From positions 1-64,000 of the forward strand of contig JBLNBO010000038.1 of the NCBI GenBank assembly GCA_050260055.1: 64,000 nucleotides of DNA. The letters run 5' to 3'. Shown in pieces: positions 32,686-40,557 of the stretch (the stretch's first letter is position 1; each line of letters begins with the position of its first letter). The notes beneath the pieces were generated by a model. That model was not told the origin of the DNA. It worked only from the letters and a program-made list of their open reading frames with translations, and made no database searches. The translations under genes and the position numbers were made by a program. The stretch comes from JBLMYQ01 sp050260055 (GTDB lineage: Bacteria; Bacillota; Clostridia; Acetivibrionales; UBA4821).

Positions 32686-34279
32686 CTTGCCATCTCTCCT
32701 TTGAAACGATTATATTTTTCTTCCATTTTTCATCATCTGTTTGTGGAAAATCACTTCGAAAATGAGCCCCCCTGCTTTCTTCCCTCATTAAAGCTGTGTT
32801 TACAACTATCCATGAGGTTAAAACCATATTCTGCATTTCTATATGTTCATGTGTAATATTTTCAATATTTAAAACTTCATCAAGATATTTTTTTATTATA
32901 TTTCGTGCTGTCATGAGCCCTTCTTTTGTTCTTACTATTCCTGCATATTTGTCCATAGTTTTACGAATTTCTTCCATTATGCCTTCAACATCAATTGAAA
33001 CATATTTTCTTGGAATATCGTATGTTTCTTCAAAATTAATTTTCTTTTTAGACACTATAAACTCAGATATCTGCTCTGCAATATTTCTCCCAAAAACCAA
33101 TCCCTCAAGTAATGAATTGCTCGCAAGACGATTTGCCCCATGAATACCATTACATGCAGCTTCTCCGCATGAAAAGAACCCTTTTATTCCTGTTTTGCCA
33201 AAAGCATCTGTTTTTATTCCTCCCATACAATAATGTTCAGAAGGAGCAACAGGTATAAGCTGCTTTGACATGTCAATTCCGTATTCCAAACATTTTGCAA
33301 ATATATTTGGGAACCTGGCTTTAAGATACTCCCGCTCTTTGAATGTTATATCAAGATAAACATGATCCGAATTTGTTTTTTCCAATTCGCTAAATATGGC
33401 TCTTGAAACAATATCCCTCGGAGCAAGCTCAGCCATTGGGTGATATCCAGGCATAAATCTTTCTCCGTTTATATTTTTTAATATAGCCCCTTCGCCCCGC
33501 ACAGCTTCTGATATTAGAAAGCTTTTATTCTTACGATGGAAAAGTACGGTTGGATGAAATTGTACAAATTCCATATCCATTAATTCTGCACCCATACGGA
33601 ATGCCATTCCAGCCCCGTCCCCTGTTGAAACCTCAGGGTTTGTGGTGCTTTTATATATTCGTCCATATCCCCCAGCAGCACAAATCACTACTGGAGCTTC
33701 TAATATTATTGGTTCTCCCTGATACATTGCCAATACTCCTGCGCAAGCATCTTCAACAGTTAGTATATCAATAACAGTAATCTTCTCAATTATATTAACA
33801 TTGTTCTTTTTGTGAACCTCTTTAATAAGTATATCACAGACTTCTTTGCCAGTCGCATCTCCAACATGAACAATTCTGTCTTTGCTGTGAGCCGCTTCTC
33901 TTGAAAGGCTTAGATTTCCTTTGTTTTCTTTATCGAATCTTACACCATATGTACATAATTGGTTTATGTTTGATTCAGCATTATTCACCAGGAATCTAAC
34001 AATCTCTTCTCTGCAAAGTCCCGCCCCTGCCGCTATAGTATCTTGAAAATGAAGCTCAGGTGAATCACCCTTTCCAAGCGAAACTGCAATTCCACCTTGC
34101 GCAAGAACCGAATTGCTAATATTAATCTCTTCCTTTGTTATAATTGCAGTATTAATATTTTCAGGCAGGCAGAGAGATGTATATACACCAGCAATACCAC
34201 TTCCGATAATGATGACATCAAAGGTTTCTTTCTTTAACTCTTTTGAATTGAAGTTTATAAGATAACGTGGGAGATTCAT
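32678..34279 (-). CDS. nadB: L-aspartate oxidase
   Basis: FAD enzyme that oxidises aspartate to iminoaspartate, the substrate of NadA. The Rossmann motif FDVIIIGSGIAGVYTSL, the flavin-site block NSVLAQGGIAVSLGKGDSPE, HVGDATGKEV, and FSCGEAACNGIHGANRLASN are diagnostic of NadB. The ATG at 34279 is chosen because AAAGGAGA lies 7 nt before it, giving 533 residues. The frame is open nine codons further. It is followed by nadC and preceded by nadA, with a 400-nt repeat-bearing gap between nadA and nadB. Confidence 0.96.
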   Translation of the reverse strand: MNLPRYLINFNSKELKKETFDVIIIGSGIAGVYTSLCLPENINTAIITKEEINISNSVLAQGGIAVSLGKGDSPELHFQDTIAAGAGLCREEIVRFLVNNAESNINQLCTYGVRFDKENKGNLSLSREAAHSKDRIVHVGDATGKEVCDILIKEVHKKNNVNIIEKITVIDILTVEDACAGVLAMYQGEPIILEAPVVICAAGGYGRIYKSTTNPEVSTGDGAGMAFRMGAELMDMEFVQFHPTVLFHRKNKSFLISEAVRGEGAILKNINGERFMPGYHPMAELAPRDIVSRAIFSELEKTNSDHVYLDITFKEREYLKARFPNIFAKCLEYGIDMSKQLIPVAPSEHYCMGGIKTDAFGKTGIKGFFSCGEAACNGIHGANRLASNSLLEGLVFGRNIAEQISEFIVSKKKINFEETYDIPRKYVSIDVEGIMEEIRKTMDKYAGIVRTKEGLMTARNIIKKYLDEVLNIENITHEHIEMQNMVLTSWIVVNTALMREESRGAHFRSDFPQTDDEKWKKNIIVSKERWQDE

Positions 34280-34324
34280 TATCTTTCTCCTTTCAGTAGA
34301 TATCATTTATATATAATAGCAATG

Positions 34325-34570
34325 CAACTAAGCCGCTTTCCATTTGAACGGATGAGCTTAGAGATTCTATTCCGCAGGTGCGGACTGAAGCCGAAAAAAT
34401 GGCAGGATGCCATTTTTAAGTTTAAGCAGCAAGGATGCTGCTGTTAAACTGACGGCGTAAAGTCAAAACAAGGAAGTAGAATCTCTTGTTTGGGAGTGGG
34501 GATGCAGAGGAGGAGATTCCAAAAGAGGAACCTTCGGTTACCTCTTTTGAGATATAACTTTAGAGCAACC
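34325..34570. repeat. Dispersed hairpin-rich repeat, family 1, copy C (inside the nad operon)
   Basis: Lies in the gap between nadA and nadB. One end (34337-34381) matches copy B in reverse complement, the other (34505-34566) matches copy A in reverse complement. Its middle has tandem stem-loops: ATGGCA-GG-ATGCCAT-type (34397-34416) and GCAGCAAGGATGCTGC (34426-34441). AAAAGAGGAACC with GGTTACCTCTTTT forms another stem. No ORF. If nadA and nadB are cotranscribed, the element is part of the message and could separate their expression. Confidence 0.8.
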
Positions 34571-34681
34571 CCAAAATATTAAATTATTTATTGCATATAC
34601 CACAAGTTTTGCACCAATTTTACTCGTTTAAAGCAATAATAAAAATTTTATTTGAAAATGCAAAGACGCTTCTTTGCATTT

Positions 34682-35605
34682 TCAAGAATTCTGCAACATT
34701 CTATCTAAACAAATCTTAGCTTTAACTCTCACTTCTTCCGGAACCTCTATTGGATACTTCATGTCTCTCAATGCTTCATAGACACTCTTCAGTGATGTCT
34801 TCTTCATATTTGGGCAAATCAACCCCTGAGACATCAAATAGAATTCTTTGTCAGGATTCTGCTTCTTAAGACTTAAGAGAACACCCATTTCTGTTCCGAT
34901 TATATATTTTTTTATTTCGCACTTATTTGCAAAATCAATAATCTGCTTTGTACTTCCAACAAAGTCAGCCATTTCAACAACCTCTGGTTTGCATTCAGGA
35001 TGTACTAATAGAAATGCATCGGGATGAATTTCCTTTATTTTTTTAACCTCTTCAGGCTTAATTCCATGATGCGTAACACAATACCCGTTCCAAAGAATGA
35101 CTTCCTTCTCAGGAATCATATTTGCAACATACTGTCCAAGATTCTGGTCCGGCACAAATATAACCCTCTTTTGAGGAATAGATTTTAAGATTTGCAATGC
35201 ATTTGATGATGTACAGCAGATATCGCTTTCTGCTTTAACTTCTGCTGATGAATTTATGTAACATACCACTGCAGCGTCTGGATATTCATCTTTCATTCTT
35301 TTCAGGGCCTCAGGTTCAGCCATATCCGCCATCGGGCACCCTGCATCCTTCTCCGGCAAAAGTACAATCTTCTCTGGCGAAAGAATCTTAGCACTCTCAG
35401 CCATAAACTTTACTCCGCAAAAAACAATAACATCAGCTGGATTATTAGCGCAGTATCTGCTTAATGCAAAAGAATCTCCAACTATATCAGCAATCTCCTG
35501 CACTTCATCAACCTGATAATTGTGAGCCACTATAACTGCATTTTTTTCTTTTTTGAGTTTTCTTATTTCTTCAACTAATTCTATATTATTAATTATTCGT
35601 ATCAC
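34682..35605 (-). CDS. nadA: Quinolinate synthase A
   Basis: A 4Fe-4S enzyme that condenses iminoaspartate with dihydroxyacetone phosphate to quinolinate. The N-terminal AVIVAHNYQVDEVQEIADIV, VFCGVKFMAESAKIL, YINSSAEVKAESD-CCTSSNA and the C-terminal QGLICPNMKKTSL segments provide the three cluster cysteines and active-site residues. Length 307 is typical. It begins with GTG after AGGAAAAGA. It is first of the nadABC set. Confidence 0.97.
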   Translation of the reverse strand: MIRIINNIELVEEIRKLKKEKNAVIVAHNYQVDEVQEIADIVGDSFALSRYCANNPADVIVFCGVKFMAESAKILSPEKIVLLPEKDAGCPMADMAEPEALKRMKDEYPDAAVVCYINSSAEVKAESDICCTSSNALQILKSIPQKRVIFVPDQNLGQYVANMIPEKEVILWNGYCVTHHGIKPEEVKKIKEIHPDAFLLVHPECKPEVVEMADFVGSTKQIIDFANKCEIKKYIIGTEMGVLLSLKKQNPDKEFYLMSQGLICPNMKKTSLKSVYEALRDMKYPIEVPEEVRVKAKICLDRMLQNS

Positions 35606-35676
35606 TCTTTTCCTGTAAATTTTATGCCTTTTTTCAAGCCCAGTATATTATTTACAATAAGCTTTGTAAATGGCAA

Positions 35677-35700
35677 AAAAATCGGGGAATTATATTCCCC
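35677..35700 (-). terminator. Intrinsic terminator after the DUF2500 gene
   Basis: Minus strand GGGGAAT, ATA, ATTCCCC then GATTTTTTT. Confidence 0.8.
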
Positions 35701-35745
35701 TATTTTAAAGTTTGATTTTTCTTTTTGCATCTGCTCCCAACAAAA

Positions 35746-36147
35746 CTATTGTCTCTTGAAGCCCAGATATATAATGCCTTGATAAGTAAGAATCCCAGCA
35801 TCGCCTTCTGCAACTTTTCCAAATTCTTTTCCTTTAGTTCTAAACTCGATTCTATCTCCGTTTTCAAGCTCAAAAGTTAAATAGTAGTCAGTATAAACAT
35901 GTGTATGAAAATGAGATGACCCTGATGAATCAAAGCCCCCAGCGCTAGAAACATTCTCTCTTTTTGCTACTACCTTTGCATTAACTGATAACACTGGCTG
36001 GGTTTTGCTATGTATCCATTCCCCCGCATTTTTCAGAATAATAAAAATCATTACACAGAGAACTAATATAAAAACTAATACGGCTAAAAAAAATATTCCT
36101 GATGAAACTAATCCCATAGAATTAAAAGCATTAAATTCAAATTGCAT
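35746..36147 (-). CDS. DUF2500 family membrane-anchored protein
   Basis: One N-terminal membrane helix (about 15-40) followed by a beta-rich domain. The segments AKVVAKRENVSS, TDYYLTFELENGDRIEFRTK and GDAGILTYQGIIYLGF match the DUF2500 pattern. Function unknown. The protein is predicted to sit on the membrane with its domain exposed. AAAGGAG precedes the start, and it follows the 79-residue gene by 19 nt, so the two are probably one operon. Confidence 0.8.
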   Translation of the reverse strand: MQFEFNAFNSMGLVSSGIFFLAVLVFILVLCVMIFIILKNAGEWIHSKTQPVLSVNAKVVAKRENVSSAGGFDSSGSSHFHTHVYTDYYLTFELENGDRIEFRTKGKEFGKVAEGDAGILTYQGIIYLGFKRQ

Positions 36148-36166
36148 TTAAATTCTCCTTTGATTA

Positions 36167-36406
36167 TTATTCGTCTCGAATAAATTGGTCAAGAAAATAA
36201 ATGGAACCTTTCTCAACCATGAAACCCTTTTTAAATTCACCAGTCTTAGAATCAAAGTGGTCACTGATATGGGCTTCATAAATTTTTTCTTCCTGTCCTG
36301 TGCCGAAATGCTGATATTTAAGCTTTCCTTCACCAATAAGTTTTATCCTTACCCCGATAGAAGTGCCTGAAATTCTATAAATCAGGGTGTTACCTTCAAG
36401 TAACAT
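36167..36406 (-). CDS. Small hypothetical protein (79 aa)
   Basis: A strong AAGGAGGAGG site supports the ATG at 36406. The product is soluble and beta-rich (NTLIYRISGTSIGVRIKLIG, then DSKTGEFKKGFMVEKGSIYF). No domain recognised. Cotranscription with the DUF2500 gene is likely. An overlapping 62-codon frame on the same strand lacks these signals and was left out. Confidence 0.7.
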   Translation of the reverse strand: MLLEGNTLIYRISGTSIGVRIKLIGEGKLKYQHFGTGQEEKIYEAHISDHFDSKTGEFKKGFMVEKGSIYFLDQFIRDE

Positions 36407-36628
36407 TAGTCCTCCTCCTTGCGGGAAAATGTACTCGTCCCTTTTATTTTTTATAATAAACTTATTATTGTCCCATATTTTATCTTATTATTATACAATT
36501 CTCAATATTATTTTTAGGGTAAAGAGAATCATTATATAACAAAAAATGAGTTTAATATTGCTGCCCACTTTCAATTTTGGTTCTCCTGTGTTAGAATTCA
36601 GATTATTCTAAAATATAAAGGTGGAAAA

Positions 36629-37438
36629 ATGGCATATTCTAAAATTATTGATGTACATGCACATATCTTTCCTGAGGCAATTGCTGAAAAAGCTGTTAAA
36701 GCAATCAGCATGTTTTACTATAGTTCCCCAATGTCCGGTAACGGAACCGTTTCAGATTTAATAAACAGCGGAAGCAAGATTAATGTTTATAAATACGTTG
36801 TTCATTCTACTGCTACCAAACCGCAGCAGGTTACAGCAATCAATGATTTTATCAGCAGTGTGCAGTCTCAAAATGATTGTATTATAGGATTTGGAACTCT
36901 GCATCCAGATATGAGTGATGTCAACGCTGAAGTCGAAAGAATGACTTCTCTAGGCCTTAAGGGTATAAAACTTCATCCGGATTTTCAGAACTTCAATATA
37001 GACCAAGATAATATGCTCCCAATTTATAAGGCTATCGAAGGACGTTTTCCTTTAATAATGCACATGGGAGATGAAAATAGAACCACTTCTCACCCGCAAA
37101 AGCTTGCCAAGATTTTAGAAATGTTCCCTAAAATGGTTGTTATTGCAGCCCACTTTGGAGGCTTTATGAGGTGGAATGAATCCATAGAATATCTCGTAGG
37201 TAAAAATGTTTATTTTGATACATCCAGTACCTTCTGGAAGTTGGATAAAAAAACAATTGTAGAAATGATTAGAAAACATGGAGTAGAAAAAATTCTTTTT
37301 GGCTCAGATTACCCTATGTGGGGCCATAAGGATGAATTAGAAAGATTTAAAGCGCTAGGCTTGTCCGAGGAGGAAGAAAAGCTGATTCTTTGGGAAAATG
37401 CATCAAAGCTCTTAAATATTGAAACAGCCCTTCAATAA
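36629..37438 (+). CDS. Amidohydrolase-family (Amidohydro_2) metal-dependent hydrolase
   Basis: TIM-barrel hydrolase/decarboxylase of 269 residues. The metal motif IIDVHAHIFP is at the N-terminus, KGIKLHPDFQ carries a strand-4-like site, LIMHMGDE and IAAHFGG give further histidines, and LFGSDYPMWG gives the terminal aspartate. The group includes gamma-resorcylate and ACMS decarboxylases and many hydrolases. The substrate is not inferable. Ribosome site AAAGGTGGA. Confidence 0.85.
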   Translation: MAYSKIIDVHAHIFPEAIAEKAVKAISMFYYSSPMSGNGTVSDLINSGSKINVYKYVVHSTATKPQQVTAINDFISSVQSQNDCIIGFGTLHPDMSDVNAEVERMTSLGLKGIKLHPDFQNFNIDQDNMLPIYKAIEGRFPLIMHMGDENRTTSHPQKLAKILEMFPKMVVIAAHFGGFMRWNESIEYLVGKNVYFDTSSTFWKLDKKTIVEMIRKHGVEKILFGSDYPMWGHKDELERFKALGLSEEEEKLILWENASKLLNIETALQ

Positions 37439-37512
37439 TAATGCATCTCGCAGTGTTCCAAAATTTATGCTATAATTTCTAATATACATGATTCTATTCT
37501 GGGAGTATTCAA

Positions 37513-38280
37513 ATGATTAAAAAAGCTATTGGTTTTTTAATGAATAATCCAATTTCTTTTACCATACTAAATCTTCTTGTTTGCTGTTTTTATGCTGTGA
37601 TCATTGGGATTTCGCTTATCCCTTCGGTAATATTAATGATTTTTGCCTCAAAAACTTTTCTCATTAATATTAACGGATTACCCAGCCTAATAAATATTGC
37701 TCTTTTTGCAGTCTGTATTGGCCTATCATTTTACGCTTTTTTGATTACTGGCCTTTTTGTATCAGGAGTAGTTCAGAGACTTTTGGTAACAGGCTTTAAA
37801 GAAGGAAAATATTCAACCGACTCTCCTCTGTTTTCAAGATGGCTTGTTTATTCAGGCCTGCATATTATCGTACTGAATGCAATCCTTCCTTTCATGTCCG
37901 GCTCACCATTCACAAAAATGTACTATAAAATCCTTGGATGTAAAATTGGCAAAAATGTGTTCATAAATACTGTTGGACTGCATGATGCCTATTTGCTTGA
38001 AATTGGGGATAATGTTGTAATAGGAGGAAAAGCTGATATTTCATGCCACATATTTGAAGGAGGCCACTTGACTCTTGGCAGGATAAAAATCGGAAACAAT
38101 GTATTGATTGGAACAGAAGCATACCTTATGCCTGGGGTAACAATTGAGGAGCATTGCAATATTGGAATGTATTCATATGTGCGGAAGAACAAAACTATTC
38201 CCAAAGGTTCAATGATTATGGCAATGCCGGGACTTCCAGCAAAGCAAATTGCAAAAATAGAAAAAGACAGTCGAGACTAA
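37513..38280 (+). CDS. Membrane-associated hexapeptide-repeat acyltransferase
   Basis: Residues about 10-95 hold two or three membrane helices. The C-terminal half is a left-handed beta-helix with hexapeptide repeats (IGKNVFINTVGLHDAYLLEI, IGDNVVIGGKADISCH-like, GRIKIGNNVLIGTEAYLMPG, VTIEEHCNIGMYSYV). Such enzymes acetylate sugars or other small acceptors. The membrane part suggests a lipid-linked or surface glycan acceptor. The final codons lie inside the terminator hairpin. Confidence 0.8.
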   Translation: MIKKAIGFLMNNPISFTILNLLVCCFYAVIIGISLIPSVILMIFASKTFLININGLPSLINIALFAVCIGLSFYAFLITGLFVSGVVQRLLVTGFKEGKYSTDSPLFSRWLVYSGLHIIVLNAILPFMSGSPFTKMYYKILGCKIGKNVFINTVGLHDAYLLEIGDNVVIGGKADISCHIFEGGHLTLGRIKIGNNVLIGTEAYLMPGVTIEEHCNIGMYSYVRKNKTIPKGSMIMAMPGLPAKQIAKIEKDSRD

Positions 38281-38300
38281 TTTGACTGTCTTTTATTTTT
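38262..38300 (+). terminator. Intrinsic terminator overlapping the acyltransferase stop codon
   Basis: AAAAGACAGTC (38262-38272) pairs with GACTGTCTTTT (38284-38294), then ATTTTT. The stop codon is in the loop. Confidence 0.85.
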
Positions 38301-38366
38301 CAATAAGTGTTATTCATCAATTAAATTCACTGTATTACTCTATACAATAGTAATAATAAATTATGC

Positions 38367-38426
38367 TTTACTTTTCTAAATTTAGTATTATAATTATTTT
38401 TAGTCCAAAATAAAAATAATTATAAT
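38367..38426 (+). promoter_or_regulatory. kimA promoter with 16-bp inverted repeat over the -10
   Basis: TTTACT (38367-38372), 16-nt spacer, TATAAT (38389-38394). A perfect inverted repeat ATTATAATTATTTTTA (38387-38402) / TAAAAATAATTATAAT (38411-38426) starts within the -10 and extends into the leader, so it could be an operator or a 5' stem-loop. Confidence 0.6.
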
Positions 38427-38440
38427 ACTCTTAATTATAG

Positions 38441-38466
38441 TGCCTTCGGATTTTCAATCCGAGGCA
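38441..38466 (+). other. Leader hairpin upstream of the first kimA paralogue
   Basis: TGCCTTCGGATT pairs with AATCCGAGGCA (one bulged T), 46 nt before the ATG, followed by TTAAATACTTTTT. Almost the same stem stands before the second kimA gene. It looks like a terminator or attenuator. No c-di-AMP (ydaO) riboswitch consensus is visible around it. Confidence 0.55.
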
Positions 38467-38511
38467 TTAAATACTTTTTAAACAATATTGTACTTAGGGA
38501 GCGATACGTAA

Positions 38512-40458
38512 ATGTCAAAAGTAAAGAACATATTTATTGGACCGCCTTTAAAGAACGAGGCATTAAAAGATGAGAAATTAAGTATCCTTTGGGGCCTGCC
38601 GATTCTAGCAAGTGATGCTGTTTCATCAGTTGCATATGCCGCTGAAGAAATTCTGTTGGTTCTGGTTCCGGCAATAGGTGTTTTGTCTTATTCTAATCTG
38701 ATGAAAGTTTCTTCAGCGATTGTATTGCTTTTGGTTTTTCTTATCATTTCATATACACAGACAATTGCAAGTTACCCGAATGGCGGTGGAGCATATATAG
38801 TTGCAAAAGATAATCTGGGCGTAGTTTCAGGATTAACGGCCGGTGCAGCACTAAGTGTTGGTTATATTCTTACTGTTGCTGTTAGTATATCATCAGGCAC
38901 AGCGGCAATTGTTTCAGCCTTTCCGAATCTTGCTGGCCTGAGAGTTACAATTTGTATCATTTTTCTTTTGATACTCTTGATAGGAAATCTTAGAGGCATT
39001 AGGGAATCAGCAAAAATATTCAGCATACCAACCTATGCTTTTACTTTTTCAATAATAATCATGATTGTTTGGGGCTTTATAAAAGTGTACTTTATGGGTT
39101 ATGTTCCGCCTCAACCCCAACTTCCTCCAGTTCCTCAAGGCATAGAACCATCCATTTTGCTTCTTCTTATTGCTTTTTCTTCGGGTTGTTCTGCTCTAAC
39201 TGGAGTTGAAGCAGTAAGTAACGCTGTGCCAAACTTCAAAGAACCAACGATTAGAAATTCTCAGCGTACATTAGTGCTTCTTGGGCTAATTGTTTTTATC
39301 TGTTTCAGCGGAATATCCTTCCTTGCAAATATATATCACGTCGCTCCGGATAAAACTCAGACAGTAACAGTTCTATCAATGATAGCGTCAGAAATATTCG
39401 GTTCTGGTTTTATGTATTATTTTTTGCAGGCAATGACAGCTTTAATTCTTGTATTGGCAGCAAATACTGCATATTCGGGATTTCCATTGCTGATATCAGT
39501 AATGGCAAGAGATGGATATGCTCCGAGACAGTTAACCCTTAGAGGTGATAGATTAAGTTATTCTAATGGGATTGTACTTTTAACAGCATTATCGGCCATA
39601 CTAATTGTTGCTTTCCGTGGCGATACACATAAACTTATTCCTTTGTATGCTGTTGGAGTATTCCTATCTTTTACCTTATCTCAGTCAGGAATGTTTGTAA
39701 GATGGTTAAAACATAAAGAAGAAAAGAACAGAAGTACCAAAGCATTTATTAATGGAACCGGAGCCTTTATTACGGCTGTTGCAGTCTTAATTATCGGATG
39801 GGCAAAATTTTCTCAGGGTGCATGGCTTGTTATTATAGTAATACCTGTAATAATATTTATCAGTTTCAGAATAAAACAGCATTATACTGCTGTAGCACTT
39901 CAATTGAAAAAAACCGATGAAGATCTTGCGGAAATAGATATCGATGATGACAAATATGTTAATCATGTAATCGTTCCAATCGCAAGCATTAATAAAGCAA
40001 GCATAAGAGCTCTTAGATATGCAAAAACAATATCCAATAAAGTTACCGCTTTTCATGTATCAATAAATGAAGAGGATTCTGATAAGATTAGAAAGCGCTG
40101 GGAGCTGTTAAATACAGATATCAAACTATATATAAGATATTCTCCTTATAGAAAGATTATTGAGCCGCTTTTGGAACTGATTGAATCTGAAGAGTACGAA
40201 TACAAAAAGGGGGATATGATTACTGTTGTCCTTCCAAAGTTCAGCGTTTCATCCTTGTGGCACAACTTACTTCACAATCACACTAGATTCTTTTTGGAAA
40301 ACAAATTATTGAAATATAAACATATAGTTGTTGCAACCATGCCGCTTCAATTAAAATATGATGAGGTCGCAATTGACCGGTATAGCAATAAAGAGCAATT
40401 TAAAAAAATCAGTTGCACAGAGACTGAAGCAAGCAATGCAAATATAGAAAAACTATAG
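38512..40458 (+). CDS. kimA: KimA-type potassium importer, paralogue 1
   Basis: KimA (former YdaO) is a high-affinity K+/H+ symporter of the APC superfamily whose cytoplasmic domain is inhibited by c-di-AMP. The sequence has about 12 helices (residues 30-450) with YPNGGGAYIVAKDNLG, AFSSGCSALTGVEAVSNAVP, LRGDRLSYSNGIV and LIPLYAVGVFLSFTLSQSGM. A C-terminal nucleotide-binding-like domain follows (from about 480: NHVIVPIASINKASIRALRY). It agrees with B. subtilis KimA along its length. Length 648, with a 25-residue tail beyond its neighbour. Tandem with a second copy. Confidence 0.88.
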   Translation: MSKVKNIFIGPPLKNEALKDEKLSILWGLPILASDAVSSVAYAAEEILLVLVPAIGVLSYSNLMKVSSAIVLLLVFLIISYTQTIASYPNGGGAYIVAKDNLGVVSGLTAGAALSVGYILTVAVSISSGTAAIVSAFPNLAGLRVTICIIFLLILLIGNLRGIRESAKIFSIPTYAFTFSIIIMIVWGFIKVYFMGYVPPQPQLPPVPQGIEPSILLLLIAFSSGCSALTGVEAVSNAVPNFKEPTIRNSQRTLVLLGLIVFICFSGISFLANIYHVAPDKTQTVTVLSMIASEIFGSGFMYYFLQAMTALILVLAANTAYSGFPLLISVMARDGYAPRQLTLRGDRLSYSNGIVLLTALSAILIVAFRGDTHKLIPLYAVGVFLSFTLSQSGMFVRWLKHKEEKNRSTKAFINGTGAFITAVAVLIIGWAKFSQGAWLVIIVIPVIIFISFRIKQHYTAVALQLKKTDEDLAEIDIDDDKYVNHVIVPIASINKASIRALRYAKTISNKVTAFHVSINEEDSDKIRKRWELLNTDIKLYIRYSPYRKIIEPLLELIESEEYEYKKGDMITVVLPKFSVSSLWHNLLHNHTRFFLENKLLKYKHIVVATMPLQLKYDEVAIDRYSNKEQFKKISCTETEASNANIEKL

Positions 40459-40481
40459 GGTTTATCAGATTATATAAGTAT

Positions 40482-40516
40482 AATAATGCCTCGGATTTTT
40501 CTTCCGAGGCATTATT
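40482..40516 (+). terminator. Terminator between the kimA paralogues
   Basis: AATAATGCCTCGGA (40482-40495) with TCCGAGGCATTATT (40503-40516), then ATTTTATTT. It is the counterpart of the hairpin at 38441-38466. Confidence 0.8.
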
Positions 40517-40557
40517 ATTTTATTTCTGTAAATAATACCCTTGGGAGAGATTAAAAA

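Noticed and set aside
36148..36336. 62-codon minus-strand ORF inside the 79-residue gene
   Set aside because: Different frame, no ribosome site; the 79-residue frame has AAGGAGGAGG.
38281..38511. c-di-AMP (ydaO) riboswitch before kimA
   Set aside because: The leader shows only two simple stem-loops; the conserved core of the class was not found by eye.
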